This document shows, one piece after another, positions 33,171 through 42,351 of a DNA stretch of 64,000 nt. Source of the DNA: Oscillospiraceae bacterium. Its GTDB lineage: Bacteria > Bacillota > Clostridia > UBA1381 > UBA9506. The translations under genes were made by a program, and so were the position numbers. The notes below the pieces were generated by a model. It worked only from the letters and a program-made list of their open reading frames with translations, made no database searches and was not told the origin of the DNA. The first letter of the stretch is position 1. Every line of letters starts with the position of its first letter. The DNA is taken from NCBI GenBank assembly GCA_015069045.1, contig SVJJ01000009.1:1-64000 (forward strand). The letters run 5' to 3'.

Positions 33171-33548
33171 TTACTTCAAAGTTACTTTTGCGCCAACTTC
33201 TTCTAACTTAGCTTTGATAGCCTCAGCATCCTCTTTGCCAATGCCTTCCTTCAGAACCTTAGGAGCACCATCAACGGCATCCTTAGCTTCTTTCAGACCC
33301 AGACCGGTGATCTCACGAACAACCTTAATAACCTTGATCTTCTCAGCGCCAGCATCAGTCAGCTCAACATCAAAAGAATCCTTTTCCTCTGCAGCAGCAG
33401 CACCAGCAGCAGGAGCAGCACCAACGACTGCAACAGGAGCAGCAGCGGATACGCCAAATTCTTCCTCAATAGCCTTTACTAACTCAGATAATTCTAATAC
33501 AGTTAAAGATTTGATTTCTTCAATCATAGCAGTAATTTTTTCACTCAT
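33171..33548 (-). CDS. rplL: 50S ribosomal protein L7/L12
   Basis: L7/L12, 125 aa, the stalk protein that recruits translation GTPases. The N-terminal dimerisation domain (about 1-35), an alanine-rich hinge (about 38-56, [14 protein letters not shown]) and the C-terminal factor-binding domain ([20 protein letters not shown], ending VGAKVTLK) are complete. It follows rplJ by 34 bp and precedes a strong terminator; rpoB is not next to it in this direction. Confidence 0.97.
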   Translation of the reverse strand: MSEKITAMIEEIKSLTVLELSELVKAIEEEFGVSAAAPVAVVGAAPAAGAAAAEEKDSFDVELTDAGAEKIKVIKVVREITGLGLKEAKDAVDGAPKVLKEGIGKEDAEAIKAKLEEVGAKVTLK

Positions 33549-33582
33549 TTTATGTTCCTCCTAAATTGTTATTTTTAAAAAT

Positions 33583-34095
33583 TTATGCAGTTTCCTGTCC
33601 TTTGTCTGCAACAGCTTGAATTGCGCGGGCCAAACCAGCAATTGTAGCATTTAAGCCACCAGCCAACATAGCATACAAAGTATCCTTTGATGGAATCTTA
33701 GATAACGCATCAATCTCAGCAACACCGCATGCTTTGCCATCCATAAAGCCGGCCTTAACTGTTAAACCGGATTCATCTTTATATTTAGCAATAAAGTCAC
33801 ACAAAACCTTTGCAGGAGCAACAACATCATCCTTATGTGTAGCTAATGCTGTTGTACCATTTAAGATTTCGTCAAACTCAGTGTAACCAATTTGTTCAGC
33901 AGCACGACGTGTTAATGTATTTTTTACAACACTATATTCAACACCGGCAGCACGCAAATTGTTACGCAACTCCGTATCCTTTTCAACGGTTAAACCACTG
34001 TAAGATACAAATACACCTGCAGAAGCATTCTGCATTTTTTCAGCTAAAGCAGCAACAATATCTTGTTTTTCCTTAAGAATCTTTTCACTGGGCAT
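33583..34095 (-). CDS. rplJ: 50S ribosomal protein L10
   Basis: L10, 170 aa, anchors the L7/L12 dimers to the ribosome. Typical parts are KILKEKQDIVAALAEKMQNA, VVKNTLTRRA and the C-terminal L7/L12-binding helix GLARAIQAVADK. ATG 34095 follows GAGGTGAAAAGG; the frame extends 13 codons upstream into the leader RNA without a better start. It sits behind a dedicated promoter and L10 leader. Confidence 0.96.
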   Translation of the reverse strand: MPSEKILKEKQDIVAALAEKMQNASAGVFVSYSGLTVEKDTELRNNLRAAGVEYSVVKNTLTRRAAEQIGYTEFDEILNGTTALATHKDDVVAPAKVLCDFIAKYKDESGLTVKAGFMDGKACGVAEIDALSKIPSKDTLYAMLAGGLNATIAGLARAIQAVADKGQETA

Positions 34096-34270
34096 CCTTT
34101 TCACCTCACTTATCAGGTTCTCTGTCTGAAGCATAACAGAAAAAATATAAAGGCTTTTCCCGCATCACACAAGAAAAGCCTTTTCATCGCTTCAAAATGC
34201 TCTCCTCGGCGGGCGCTTTACGCGTTAGTCCCAAACGGGAACCTGCTGTCTGCGGAAATATTTAACTAAC
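34096..34270 (-). ncRNA. ribosomal protein L10 leader with attenuator
   Basis: About 175 nt between the promoter and the L10 start. On the - strand it contains CCGCAGACAGCAGGTTCCCG and later CGCCCGCCGAGGAGAG, the conserved segments of the Firmicute L10 leader, which the L10(L12)4 complex binds. A terminator-like hairpin at 34149-34183 (AAAGGCTTTTC / GAAAAGCCTTT, then ATATTTTTT) follows and can act as the attenuator. This should give feedback control of rplJ-rplL. Confidence 0.88.
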
Positions 34271-34276
34271 AAAATC

Positions 34277-34305
34277 AGTATAACATAGGATTTTGACTTT
34301 GTCAA
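34277..34305 (-). promoter_or_regulatory. rplJ-rplL promoter
   Basis: On the - strand TTGACA (34305-34300), 17-bp spacer, TATACT (34282-34277), directly after the rplA stop codon. It makes rplJL a separate unit from rplKA. Confidence 0.88.
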
Positions 34306-34311
34306 GCAAAA

Positions 34312-35007
34312 TTAATCTAAAACTTTTGCCTGAGAAATTTTAATACCGGGGCCCATGGTAGACGCAACAGCACAGCTCTTAATATACTGTCCCTTTGCAG
34401 CAGCAGGCTTAGCTTTCACAATTGCTTCTAGCAATGCTTTAAAGTTTTCCTGCAACTTCTCAGCACCAAATGAAACCTTACCGATAGGGCAGTGAATAAT
34501 GTTAGTCTTATCCAAACGATACTCAATTTTACCGGATTTAATCTCAGAAATTGCCTTTGCAACATCCATAGTAACCGTGCCGGCTTTCGGGCTTGGCATT
34601 AAACCTTTAGGACCTAATACCTTACCTAAACGACCAACAACGCCCATCATATCCGGTGTGGCAACAACCACATCATAATCAAACCAGTTGTCATTTTGAA
34701 TACGGGGAATTAGTTCCTCGCCCCCAAAGAAATCTGCACCGGCTGCTTCAGCTTCATTTAACTTATCGCCTTTAGCAAATACCAACACCCGTGCTACCTT
34801 ACCTGTACCATGGGGCAGAACAATGGCGCCACGCACCTGTTGGTCAGCATGTCTGGAATCAACACCTAACTTAATGTGAACCTCTACGGTTTCATCAAAT
34901 TTAGCCTTTGCGGTTTTAGTAACCAACTCCATAGCTTCTCTGGGTTCATATAAATTGGCTTTATCAACCAATTTTGCACTTTCTTTATACTTTTTGCCTC
35001 TGAACAT
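34312..35007 (-). CDS. rplA: 50S ribosomal protein L1
   Basis: L1, 231 aa, forms the mobile L1 stalk that helps release deacylated tRNA and can bind its own mRNA. Conserved stretches include [32 protein letters not shown] and the C-terminal [17 protein letters not shown]. Start follows AAAGGAGGAAATGTA. Downstream of rplK in the usual order. Confidence 0.97.
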   Translation of the reverse strand: MFRGKKYKESAKLVDKANLYEPREAMELVTKTAKAKFDETVEVHIKLGVDSRHADQQVRGAIVLPHGTGKVARVLVFAKGDKLNEAEAAGADFFGGEELIPRIQNDNWFDYDVVVATPDMMGVVGRLGKVLGPKGLMPSPKAGTVTMDVAKAISEIKSGKIEYRLDKTNIIHCPIGKVSFGAEKLQENFKALLEAIVKAKPAAAKGQYIKSCAVASTMGPGIKISQAKVLD

Positions 35008-35065
35008 TACATTTCCTCCTTTTGTGGTCTTGCAAGCTTTCGCTCTCCCACTAATTCAATCGAAA

Positions 35066-35491
35066 TTAGTCCTCAACAACAATTCCCATACTTCTGGCCG
35101 TACCGGCGATCATGCTCATAGCGGCTTCAATGCTTGCTGCATTCAAGTCGGGCATTTTCTGCTCAGCAATCTGACGAACCGCATCCTTAGACACAGTTGC
35201 AACCTTAGTCTTGTTGGGAACACCGGACCCGCTTTCGATTTTGGCAGCCTTCTTTAAAAGCACTGCTGCAGGCGGAGTCTTGGTGATAAACGAAAAGGAT
35301 CTGTCTGCATAAACAGTAATAACAACCGGAATAATTAATCCGGCATCTTTAGCTGTCTTTTCGTTAAATTCCTTGGTAAACTGCACAATATTAACACCGT
35401 GCTGACCCAAAGCAGGGCCTACAGGTGGAGCCGGGGTTGCTTTTCCGGCCGGAATCTGCAGTTTAATGTAACCTGTGATTTTTTGAGCCAT
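35066..35491 (-). CDS. rplK: 50S ribosomal protein L11
   Basis: L11, 141 aa, part of the GTPase-associated centre. [20 protein letters not shown] and [19 protein letters not shown] mark the N-domain, and the rRNA-binding C-domain runs from about 75 ([12 protein letters not shown]) to [15 protein letters not shown] 35491 follows GAGGAACTTTTACA; the open frame continues 30 codons upstream but lacks a normal start. Confidence 0.97.
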   Translation of the reverse strand: MAQKITGYIKLQIPAGKATPAPPVGPALGQHGVNIVQFTKEFNEKTAKDAGLIIPVVITVYADRSFSFITKTPPAAVLLKKAAKIESGSGVPNKTKVATVSKDAVRQIAEQKMPDLNAASIEAAMSMIAGTARSMGIVVED

Positions 35492-35591
35492 TGTAAAAGT
35501 TCCTCCTCTTAAAAAAATGTGGTTTTGGCGAACATATTGTTCTCCCACCCGGCGGCAATCATGCCGCAAAAATAAAGCCAAAAGGCATTAT

Positions 35592-36113
35592 TTACTGCAA
35601 TACTTCAACTTGTGAAAAATCTAATTCCACAGGCGTTTCTCTACCAAACATAGATACAATCACCCGTACAGATTGTTTCTCTATGTTAATTTCATCCACA
35701 GTACCAACAAAATCTGCCAAGGGTCCCTCGCATACACGCACACTGCTACCCACCTCAAAGTTCAGGGAAACGACCTTGCGCTCAATACCCATCGTATGAA
35801 CCTCCTCCTCAGAAAGAGGAACAGGTTTAGAACCCGGACCAACAAAACCGGTAACGCCCCGGGTATTGCGAATCACATACCAGCTCTCATCTGTCATAAT
35901 CATCTTAACCATGACATAGCCCGGAAACACCTTGCGCTGCACAACCTTTTGCTCTGTTCCCTTTGTTTCAACAACTTCTTCCATAGGAACCTTAATATCC
36001 AAAATCAGATCATGCAAATTGCGGTTTTCTACTGATTTTTCAATATTAGCCTGTACTTTTTTTTCATATCCGGAAAAGGTATGAATGACATACCATCTTG
36101 CATCATCAGCCAT
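35592..36113 (-). CDS. nusG: transcription termination/antitermination factor NusG
   Basis: NusG, 173 aa, binds RNA polymerase and modulates pausing and termination. The NGN domain begins RWYVIHTFSGYEKKVQANI and contains VFPGYVMVKM and RNTRGVTGFVG; the KOW domain covers the last 50 residues (VRVCEGPLADFVGTVDEIN). ATG 36113 is preferred on family length; an in-frame ATG lies two codons upstream, and the ribosome site is weak (AGGCGAAGGAAGCG). Confidence 0.96.
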   Translation of the reverse strand: MADDARWYVIHTFSGYEKKVQANIEKSVENRNLHDLILDIKVPMEEVVETKGTEQKVVQRKVFPGYVMVKMIMTDESWYVIRNTRGVTGFVGPGSKPVPLSEEEVHTMGIERKVVSLNFEVGSSVRVCEGPLADFVGTVDEINIEKQSVRVIVSMFGRETPVELDFSQVEVLQ

Positions 36114-36173
36114 ATACATATAGAAGCGACATCGCTTCCTTCGCCTCCCTTGTTAGAGTCTCCGCAGGTGTTA

Positions 36174-36392
36174 CTATTGAAGGATCCAAGCAAACAAAGA
36201 CTGGAAGCCAAAATCCAAAAGTGCCACTAAAACGCCCACGAAGATAATAGCTATGATAACTATGCTAGTATTGTTGCGAACCTGCTTTGCCGTAGGCCAT
36301 GTAACCTTCTTAAGCTCAGATTTAAGATCACGAAAATATCCGCCGATTGACCTAGCCGCTCTGACGAAGATATTAGATTTTTTCTCGCTCAT
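36174..36392 (-). CDS. secE: preprotein translocase subunit SecE
   Basis: SecE, 72 aa, the single-spanning Firmicute form, clamps SecY in the protein-export channel. The amphipathic segment with LKSELKKVTWPTAKQ is the family signature, followed by one membrane helix (about 42-64). ATG 36392 follows GGAG at six bases; the longer frame upstream has no good start. It lies between rpmG and nusG as in most bacteria. Confidence 0.96.
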   Translation of the reverse strand: MSEKKSNIFVRAARSIGGYFRDLKSELKKVTWPTAKQVRNNTSIVIIAIIFVGVLVALLDFGFQSLFAWILQ

Positions 36393-36495
36393 AATACTCT
36401 CCATTCCGCCACCACACGCCGACCTTTTAACAAAGCTCCATTTGTACACAAAGAACAAACCGAGATTTTATAAACTGCCAGCTTCGGGGGACGTA

Positions 36496-36645
36496 TTATT
36501 TTGTTTCCTTATGGGTGGTGTGTTTCTTACAGAATCTGCAATACTTGTTCATTTCCAATCTGTCGGGATCATTTTTTTTGTTCTTCATAGTATCGTAGTT
36601 TCTCTGTTTGCACTCAGAACACGCTAATGTAATTTTGGTTCTCAT
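36496..36645 (-). CDS. rpmG: 50S ribosomal protein L33
   Basis: L33, 49 aa, with the two zinc-type CxxC pairs (ACSECKQ and YCRFCKK) of the zinc-binding form. [19 protein letters not shown] is highly typical. ATG 36645 follows AGGAGG. First gene of the rpmG-secE-nusG-rplK-rplA unit. Confidence 0.96.
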   Translation of the reverse strand: MRTKITLACSECKQRNYDTMKNKKNDPDRLEMNKYCRFCKKHTTHKETK

Positions 36646-36715
36646 GTGTTTTCCTCCTACTATATATTCTTTTTTTGCGCAGCAAAAAAAAAGACCTTCC
36701 ATTCAGGTACACTTA

Positions 36716-36744
36716 AATATATCATATCTTTTGTCATTCGTCAA
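36716..36744 (-). promoter_or_regulatory. promoter of the rpmG-secE-nusG unit
   Basis: On the - strand TTGACG (36744-36739), 17-bp spacer, TATATT (36721-36716). The leader contains a palindromic stretch TTTTTTTGCTGCGCAAAAAAA about 40 bases before rpmG that could fold into a hairpin. Confidence 0.8.
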
Positions 36745-36777
36745 GAGAATTTTTAAAAATTTTTTTATTTTTTAAAA

Positions 36778-36819
36778 AAAGTCGATTTTGTCTCTTGCAT
36801 ACAAAACAAAATCGACTTT
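36778..36819 (-). terminator. terminator after the uridyltransferase gene
   Basis: On the - strand AAAGTCGATTTTGT / ACAAAATCGACTTT, 14-bp perfect stem, followed by a T run. It lies 50 bases after the stop codon and just before the rpmG promoter. Confidence 0.92.
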
Positions 36820-36871
36820 CATATAAGCCTTCCTTTTTAATGGAAAATTGTCTTGCAGAACTTAACTCCTG

Positions 36872-37606
36872 TTACGCCTCTCCTTTTAGCTTTGCCTCGC
36901 AAAATTGTAAATCCTCAACCGTATTAACCCCAAAAATCTCTGAACTGTCACAAACGGTACATGTGGTCACCTTAGCACCTTTAGCCAGCAATATCTTAGG
37001 AATGTCAGTTAAATAATATTCCCCCTGGGCATTATTATTCTTTAATTCTTTTAAGTTGTCAAATAACAACTTAGACCGAAACACATAAACGCCTATATTC
37101 ATCTCCTGAATTTTCAGCTGCTCCGGCGTACAATCCTTCGTTTCCACCACATCAATGAAATTTCCCTGCTCATCCTTAATAATGCGTCCATATGGCAGTG
37201 CTTCCTCCACAACAGCTGTCATAACCGTGCAGTCTGCGCCGCTGGAAACGTGCTTTTGAATAATCTTTTCGTATGTAGCCTTAGAAAGAAGAGGCATATC
37301 GCCATATAGAACTAAAACATCTCCCTCATAACCTTCAAAGTGCTCCCTGGCACAATTGACGGCATGGCCGGTACCTAACTGTTGGTCTTGGTCAGAAAAA
37401 AGATATTCCGAGGATAACGCCGTCTTTACATCCTCCTTTTTATACCCCACAACCACAACTGTGTCCTTTTTAGGAATAAAGTTAATATGCTCCAAAACAT
37501 AATCTATCAAGGCGCGACCATTTGCTTTTCTCAGCACTTTAGGCAATTGAAACGCCTCCGATTGAAGACGTGTTCCCTTGCCGGCACCCAATACAATTGC
37601 TTTCAT
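36872..37606 (-). CDS. GlmU-like N-terminal uridyltransferase
   Basis: Nucleotidyltransferase of 244 aa matching only the N-terminal half of GlmU: GAGKGTRL near residue 7, PKVLRKANGRALIDYV, QQLGTGHAV and LYGDMPLL. It should make UDP-GlcNAc or a related UDP sugar from a sugar-1-phosphate. The left-handed beta-helix acetyltransferase domain of full GlmU (about 450 aa) is missing; the protein ends cleanly after a typical NTP-transferase C-terminus and the gene is followed by its own terminator, so this seems to be a natural single-domain form. ATG 37606 follows GGAGGG. Confidence 0.82.
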   Translation of the reverse strand: MKAIVLGAGKGTRLQSEAFQLPKVLRKANGRALIDYVLEHINFIPKKDTVVVVGYKKEDVKTALSSEYLFSDQDQQLGTGHAVNCAREHFEGYEGDVLVLYGDMPLLSKATYEKIIQKHVSSGADCTVMTAVVEEALPYGRIIKDEQGNFIDVVETKDCTPEQLKIQEMNIGVYVFRSKLLFDNLKELKNNNAQGEYYLTDIPKILLAKGAKVTTCTVCDSSEIFGVNTVEDLQFCEAKLKGEA

Positions 37607-37662
37607 ATAAAATCCCTCCAAGTTGTATATACATACCTAATAATATAGCACCAATATCCTCT

Positions 37663-38355
37663 TTAATCCCGTCGCCTGTTTGCCAACAAAACTAACCGTA
37701 GTAATTGCATAACAGCCACTAAGGTAGAAGCCACGTAGGTCATAGCAGCAGCTGACAACACTTTTTTAGCACCAACCAATTCGTCCTCTTCTAACATATT
37801 GCCACTCCGCAAGGTATAAATGGCTCGTCGACTGGCATTAAACTCAATCGGTAGCGTAATTAACTGAAATAATACCAAAGCCGAAAACAACACAATGCCG
37901 GCTGTTACTAACGGCTCCGCACTCACAAGTAAGCCCAGTAATATGAGGGGCATCGCCAAATGCGAACCTAAGTTGGCAACGGGTAAAATACTGTTCCGTA
38001 ATCGAATGGGTACATACCCGATCCCATGCTGTACCGCATGACCTGCCTCATGAGCTGCCACACCTAAAGAAGCCACCGACGTACTGTCATAAACCGAATC
38101 CGATAACCGAATCACATTAGTCTTGGGGTCATAATGATCCGTTAAACTGCCGCCGACTCGCTCTATAGAGACTGCGGTAAGACCGTTTTCATCCAGAATG
38201 CGCCGCGCTACCTGCGCTGCCGTTCTCCCTTGTCGGCTATGAACCGTCCCATATTTTTGAAATGTATGCTTTACCTTAAATTGGGCATAAACGGCAACCA
38301 ATAAGGCCGGAATAACCAATAACAAATAGTAAGAGTCATAATAAAAAAACGGCAT
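37663..38355 (-). CDS. YugP-type zinc metallopeptidase
   Basis: Membrane zinc peptidase of the YugP (neutral zinc metallopeptidase) family, 230 aa. The HEAGHAVQH zinc motif is at about residues 102-110; a membrane helix lies at the N-terminus (about 8-25) and others at about 130-165, with ASRRAIYTLRSGNML between the last ones. The natural substrate is not known. Start follows GGGAGGATGAAAA. Confidence 0.88.
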   Translation of the reverse strand: MPFFYYDSYYLLLVIPALLVAVYAQFKVKHTFQKYGTVHSRQGRTAAQVARRILDENGLTAVSIERVGGSLTDHYDPKTNVIRLSDSVYDSTSVASLGVAAHEAGHAVQHGIGYVPIRLRNSILPVANLGSHLAMPLILLGLLVSAEPLVTAGIVLFSALVLFQLITLPIEFNASRRAIYTLRSGNMLEEDELVGAKKVLSAAAMTYVASTLVAVMQLLRLVLLANRRRD

Positions 38356-38447
38356 TTTTCATCCTCCCACATCTAACCTTATGTTTATTGTGCCCTCTTT
38401 CCTCTCAGTCATTCCTCTTAAACATCAAAAAAACAACGCCCTCTTGC

Positions 38448-39815
38448 TTATGCAATTCCTAAAATTGAGGTTGCAAGCTCAAAATAAATCAATAAAGAAA
38501 GAGCATCCAAAATTGTCGTAATAATCGGGCTTGCCATCAATACAGGATCTAAATGAATCCGTTCCGCTAAAATGGGCAGCATCCCCCCCACAACCTTTGC
38601 CAAACAAACAATGCAAAACAAACTCAAACAAACTGTCACAGCCACCCAAAGTGTAACCTGGTCAAACAATATGATGCGGGCAAAATTAACTATCGTCAAT
38701 AACGCCGCCGTAGTGGCGCCTACACGAAACTCTTTCCAAATAACCTTCAGCAAATCGGAAAATTCTAACTCGTTGAGCGCCAAACTACGAATTATCATAG
38801 TAGAGGATTGTGCCCCTGCGTTACCCGCTGTTCCCATCAGCATGGGAATATAGGTTGTCAACACTACCATTTTCCCTAAGGCACCCTCAAAGTGACGAAT
38901 AATAAAACCGGTAAAGGTGGCAGAAATCATCAGCACCATGAGCCACATCACCCTGTTTTTTGCCAGGGTGAATACCCCTGTTTTCAAATAGGGTGCTTCC
39001 GAAGGGGTAATAGCTGCCATTTTATGAAAATCCTCTGTGTTTTCCTGTTCCATAACGTCCATAACATCGTCAATGGTAATAATACCCACCAGCCGATTTT
39101 CTTGGTCAACCACAGGCATGGACAAAAGGTCATATTTACGGAACAAATAAACCGAGCGTTCTTGGTCATCCAAAGTACAAATACACTTCACTTGTGTATC
39201 CATCAGGTCTGCAACTTTCGTATCCGGCGCGCTTAAAATCAGAGTGCGAATAGAAACAACGCCCTCCAATTCCTGTCGCACACTCACCACATAACAGTTA
39301 TTAATCGTTTCCTTATCAACACCGGTCTTGCGAATATGCTCCAATGCTTCTCCGGCCGTCATTGCCTTTTTTAAATCTACATATTCTGTAGTCATCAGGC
39401 TTCCTGCACTATCCTCGGGATACCGCAAAAGCTGATTAATGGTTTTACGGGTTGCTTCATCTGTATTTCGCAGAACACGTTTAACCACATTTGCCGGCAT
39501 TTCTTCAATAAAGTCAACCGTATCATCCATATACATTTCATCCATAATACGGACAACCTCAGAATCAGTAATGGATTCAATGATATACTGTTGCATGTCA
39601 CTATCCATTTCTGCAAAAACCTCTGCCGCTATTTCCTTGGGAAGCATGCGGAAAATACGAAGGGTCTTATCCGGCGCAAGTTCCGCCAAAAGTGCCTCAA
39701 TATCCACATGATTCATATCCTGCAAAAGATTGCGAATTTGCACATATCGATTATCTGCCAAACAACTCTCTACTGTCTCCCGAAGTGTTGCCTCTAAAAT
39801 TTTGATTTCTTCCAT
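38448..39815 (-). CDS. mgtE: magnesium transporter MgtE
   Basis: MgtE, 455 aa, magnesium channel/transporter gated by cytoplasmic magnesium. The N-domain (about 1-125) contains the helical repeats LLAELAPDKTLRIFRMLP, two CBS domains follow (about 130-255, PEDSAGSLMTTEYV and GIITIDDVMDVM), and five membrane helices fill the rest (GTAGNAGAQSS near the pore, LDPVLMASPIITTILDALSL). ATG 39815 follows AAAGGAA. The upstream leader carries short overlapping frames and a hairpin. Expression may respond to magnesium or translation state. Confidence 0.95.
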   Translation of the reverse strand: MEEIKILEATLRETVESCLADNRYVQIRNLLQDMNHVDIEALLAELAPDKTLRIFRMLPKEIAAEVFAEMDSDMQQYIIESITDSEVVRIMDEMYMDDTVDFIEEMPANVVKRVLRNTDEATRKTINQLLRYPEDSAGSLMTTEYVDLKKAMTAGEALEHIRKTGVDKETINNCYVVSVRQELEGVVSIRTLILSAPDTKVADLMDTQVKCICTLDDQERSVYLFRKYDLLSMPVVDQENRLVGIITIDDVMDVMEQENTEDFHKMAAITPSEAPYLKTGVFTLAKNRVMWLMVLMISATFTGFIIRHFEGALGKMVVLTTYIPMLMGTAGNAGAQSSTMIIRSLALNELEFSDLLKVIWKEFRVGATTAALLTIVNFARIILFDQVTLWVAVTVCLSLFCIVCLAKVVGGMLPILAERIHLDPVLMASPIITTILDALSLLIYFELATSILGIA

Positions 39816-39981
39816 AGCATTCCTTTCCGGGAACGCCACAAACATCAAGCAAGTGTCAGCCGTTCCCTGATTGTTATTAAATTATACCATCGCCCGGGAA
39901 CTGCGTCCATACACTCGCCTCCTCTTTTTTAACATAATAAAGCTTCCTTTATATTGTATCGTAATTCCTATTAAAATGCAA
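39816..39981 (-). promoter_or_regulatory. mgtE promoter and leader with short ORFs
   Basis: On the - strand TTGCAT (39981-39976), 17-bp spacer, TACAAT (39958-39953) give a start near 39946 and a leader of about 130 nt. It contains two overlapping short frames with ribosome sites (39935-39882 and 39910-39845). A hairpin GGGAACG / CGTTCCC encloses about 25 bases directly before the mgtE ribosome site. A second TATAAT at 39886-39881 could be an internal promoter. No M-box riboswitch is recognisable. Confidence 0.55.
39845..39910 (-). CDS. possible mgtE leader peptide (21 aa)
   Basis: Frame of 21 codons beginning MDAVPGRWYN and ending RERLTLA, behind GAGGAGG at about seven bases, a much better ribosome site than that of mgtE itself. 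It ends 29 bases before mgtE, and the 5' arm of the leader hairpin lies in its last codons, so ribosome stalling or termination there could alter access to the mgtE start. A second 17-aa frame (MLKKRRRVYG, 39935-39882) overlaps it. Function not demonstrated. Confidence 0.4.
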   Translation of the reverse strand: MDAVPGRWYNLITIRERLTLA

Positions 39982-39986
39982 CATTT

Positions 39987-42152
39987 TTATTTCTTTTTTT
40001 CCGCCATAGCCTTCTCGAAGGCTAATTGCATAGCTGTTTTCTCCTCTTTTTGTTCCTGGTTCTGCCGACGCAAATATCCTTGCACAAACTGCTTGGAAAC
40101 ACCATTCCCTTCGTTTTTACGCCGTTTTTCAACAGAAGCAAATTTCTCCCTATATCCACAGGGACAAATATAAATCCGTTTATCTCCTTCTCCAAACAAC
40201 TCCATAGTCTTATGACAAGTGGGGCATCGCATGCTCGTCTTCATGCTCACATATTGTCTGTGCCCGCAATCCCTGTCCTGGCACACTAACATTTTTCCCT
40301 TTTTCCCATTAACAGATAATAGCATTTTCCCGCAAACTGGGCAAGGCGTCGTGCTTGCATTATCGTGAACATATTTTTTATTTTCGGAAGTCACCGTTTT
40401 AACCAGGCTGCTTGTGTAACTTCGAATTTCCTGAATAAATTCTTTTTTACTTCCAACACCGCGACTAATTGCATCAAGCTCTTGTTCCCACTTCGCCGTT
40501 AAAAGCGGCTCCTTTAAATCCCTTGGCACCAACTGAATCAGTTGTATTCCTTTAGATGTAGGCACCAAGCTTTTCCCTGATTTTTCTATATAAAAGGAGG
40601 AAAACAGTTTTTCAATAATATCGGCTCGTGTGGCCGGCGTTCCCAACCCGCCGCCAATGTAAGCCCGCATAGTTTTATCCTCAATAAAGGCAGCCGGATT
40701 TTCCATAGCCGATAAAAGTGTGGCTTCCGTGTATCTGGCCGGCGGCGTTGTTCTTCCGCTTTTCACCAGAACATTTTGGCAAACAAAAACTTCTCCCTCA
40801 GCAAGGGTGGGTAAAACCTGTTCCTCTGCCTCGTCCTCATCCGCTATATCATATACCCGCTTCCATCCCTTATCTGTAATTTCACGGCCGGTGGCATCAA
40901 AGGCCATGCCCTCGCAATCCAGTTCCGCCTTAATAGAGCAATATTGATAGGCACTAAAAAAGTTGGTTAGAAACCGCAAAACTACCATGCGATATATTTT
41001 CCGTTCATTATCCGTTAAATCAACATAGTTTACGCCCTGCTCAGTGGGGATAATGGCATGATGGTCGCTTACCTTACTATTATTGACACAGCTTTTTGCG
41101 ATATCTCTTTTTTCCTTTAAAATAGAGCCCGCAATAGGAGAAAAATCACCAAAGGACACGGCGCGAACACGGTCATAAAGGGTCGGTACTATATCCTCGG
41201 TCAAATAACGAGAGTCCGTTCGGGGATAGGTCAAAGCTTTGTGTCGTTCATATAAAGCCTGCATAATAGACAAGGTTTCCTTAGGCGAAAAGCCAAATTG
41301 TTTGTTGGCATCACGTTGTAATTCCGTTAAATCATAAAGAGCCGGTGGTGATGTTTTTTTATTGGTTTTAGAAAGCTTCTGCAGGGTAAATTTCTTGCCC
41401 TTAATGGCAGTAGCAATTCTTTCTGCTTCTTCTCTTTCGCTAATTGCTGTTTGATGGTTGGCATCCCTGTAGGTCACTGTAAAGCTTCCCAAATCGGCCT
41501 TAACATTGTAGTAATCCTTGGGCACAAACCGACGAATCGCCTCCTCCCGTTCCACAATCATGGCCAGCGTCGGTGTTTGCACGCGTCCGGCAGAAAGCCG
41601 GGCATTGTAACGGCAGGTTAAAGCCCGCGTCACATTAAGTCCCACCAGCCAATCAGCTTCCGCCCGGGCCTGGGCTGAATGATACAAATTTTCATATTCC
41701 TTTCCATCTTTCAGGTTTTGAAAACCCTCTCTAATGGCCTTGTCTGTCTGGGAGGAAATCCACAATCGTTGTATTGGTTTTTTAAATCCCGCCTTTTGAA
41801 TAATCCACCGTGCAACCAATTCTCCTTCTCGTCCGGCGTCTGTTGCAATAATCAAGGAGTCAACCTCCTCGCTCTTTAAAAGGCCTCGTACAACGGCGTA
41901 TTGCTTTTTCGTGTCTGCAATTACCTCCAGAGCCATCTTATCCGGCAGCATAGGCAGATCCTCTAACCGCCAGCTTTTATATTGTTTTCCGTAATGTTCA
42001 GGGCTAGCCAAAGTAACCAAGTGCCCCAAAGCCCAGGTCACAATATAGGTGTCCCCTGTCAAATACCCGCCGCCCGACCTACGACAACCCAGCACCCGAG
42101 CTAACTCCTTGCCCACAGATGGCTTTTCCGCTAACACTAATATCTTTGACAC
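39987..42152 (-). CDS. topB: DNA topoisomerase III
   Basis: Type IA topoisomerase TopB, 721 aa. The Toprim domain carries LAEKPSVGKELARVLG and the acidic IATDAGREGE motif; the catalytic tyrosine is in TYPRTDSRYL; GYHAIIPT-like DHHAIIPTE and GLGTPATRADIIEKL follow. The C-terminus has zinc-finger modules (CPVCGKML, CQDRDCGH, CPTCHKTM, CPCGY) and a basic tail. GTG 42152 is chosen for GAGGAATGCAAC upstream. It resolves catenated or hemicatenated DNA. Confidence 0.93.
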   Translation of the reverse strand: MSKILVLAEKPSVGKELARVLGCRRSGGGYLTGDTYIVTWALGHLVTLASPEHYGKQYKSWRLEDLPMLPDKMALEVIADTKKQYAVVRGLLKSEEVDSLIIATDAGREGELVARWIIQKAGFKKPIQRLWISSQTDKAIREGFQNLKDGKEYENLYHSAQARAEADWLVGLNVTRALTCRYNARLSAGRVQTPTLAMIVEREEAIRRFVPKDYYNVKADLGSFTVTYRDANHQTAISEREEAERIATAIKGKKFTLQKLSKTNKKTSPPALYDLTELQRDANKQFGFSPKETLSIMQALYERHKALTYPRTDSRYLTEDIVPTLYDRVRAVSFGDFSPIAGSILKEKRDIAKSCVNNSKVSDHHAIIPTEQGVNYVDLTDNERKIYRMVVLRFLTNFFSAYQYCSIKAELDCEGMAFDATGREITDKGWKRVYDIADEDEAEEQVLPTLAEGEVFVCQNVLVKSGRTTPPARYTEATLLSAMENPAAFIEDKTMRAYIGGGLGTPATRADIIEKLFSSFYIEKSGKSLVPTSKGIQLIQLVPRDLKEPLLTAKWEQELDAISRGVGSKKEFIQEIRSYTSSLVKTVTSENKKYVHDNASTTPCPVCGKMLLSVNGKKGKMLVCQDRDCGHRQYVSMKTSMRCPTCHKTMELFGEGDKRIYICPCGYREKFASVEKRRKNEGNGVSKQFVQGYLRRQNQEQKEEKTAMQLAFEKAMAEKKK

Positions 42153-42309
42153 GTTGCATTCCTCATTTCGTTTATCTCGGTAGATTGAGTATAACATATT
42201 TTTACAAAAAAGAAAAGAAAATCATGACAAAACCCTCTCCCACAAAACTTCCTTTTCACGAAAAGCCAAGGGATTTTTAGAAAAAAAGAACAAGGGCTGC
42301 CCATATAAG

Positions 42310-42348
42310 AAAAGAGATAATTTTACTGACAGTAAAATTATCTCTTTT
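42310..42348 (-). terminator. terminator-like hairpin beyond tmRNA
   Basis: Stem AAAAGAGATAATTTTACT / AGTAAAATTATCTCTTTT around GAC, followed on the - strand by CTTATATGG. It probably ends the tmRNA transcript, from which it is now separated by the repeat element at 42352-42507. Between it and topB (42153-42309) nothing else is visible. Confidence 0.75.
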
Positions 42349-42351
42349 TCT

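Noticed and set aside
38356-39986. M-box magnesium riboswitch upstream of mgtE
   Set aside because: The leader is too short and lacks the conserved M-box helices; short ORFs and a simple hairpin are seen instead.
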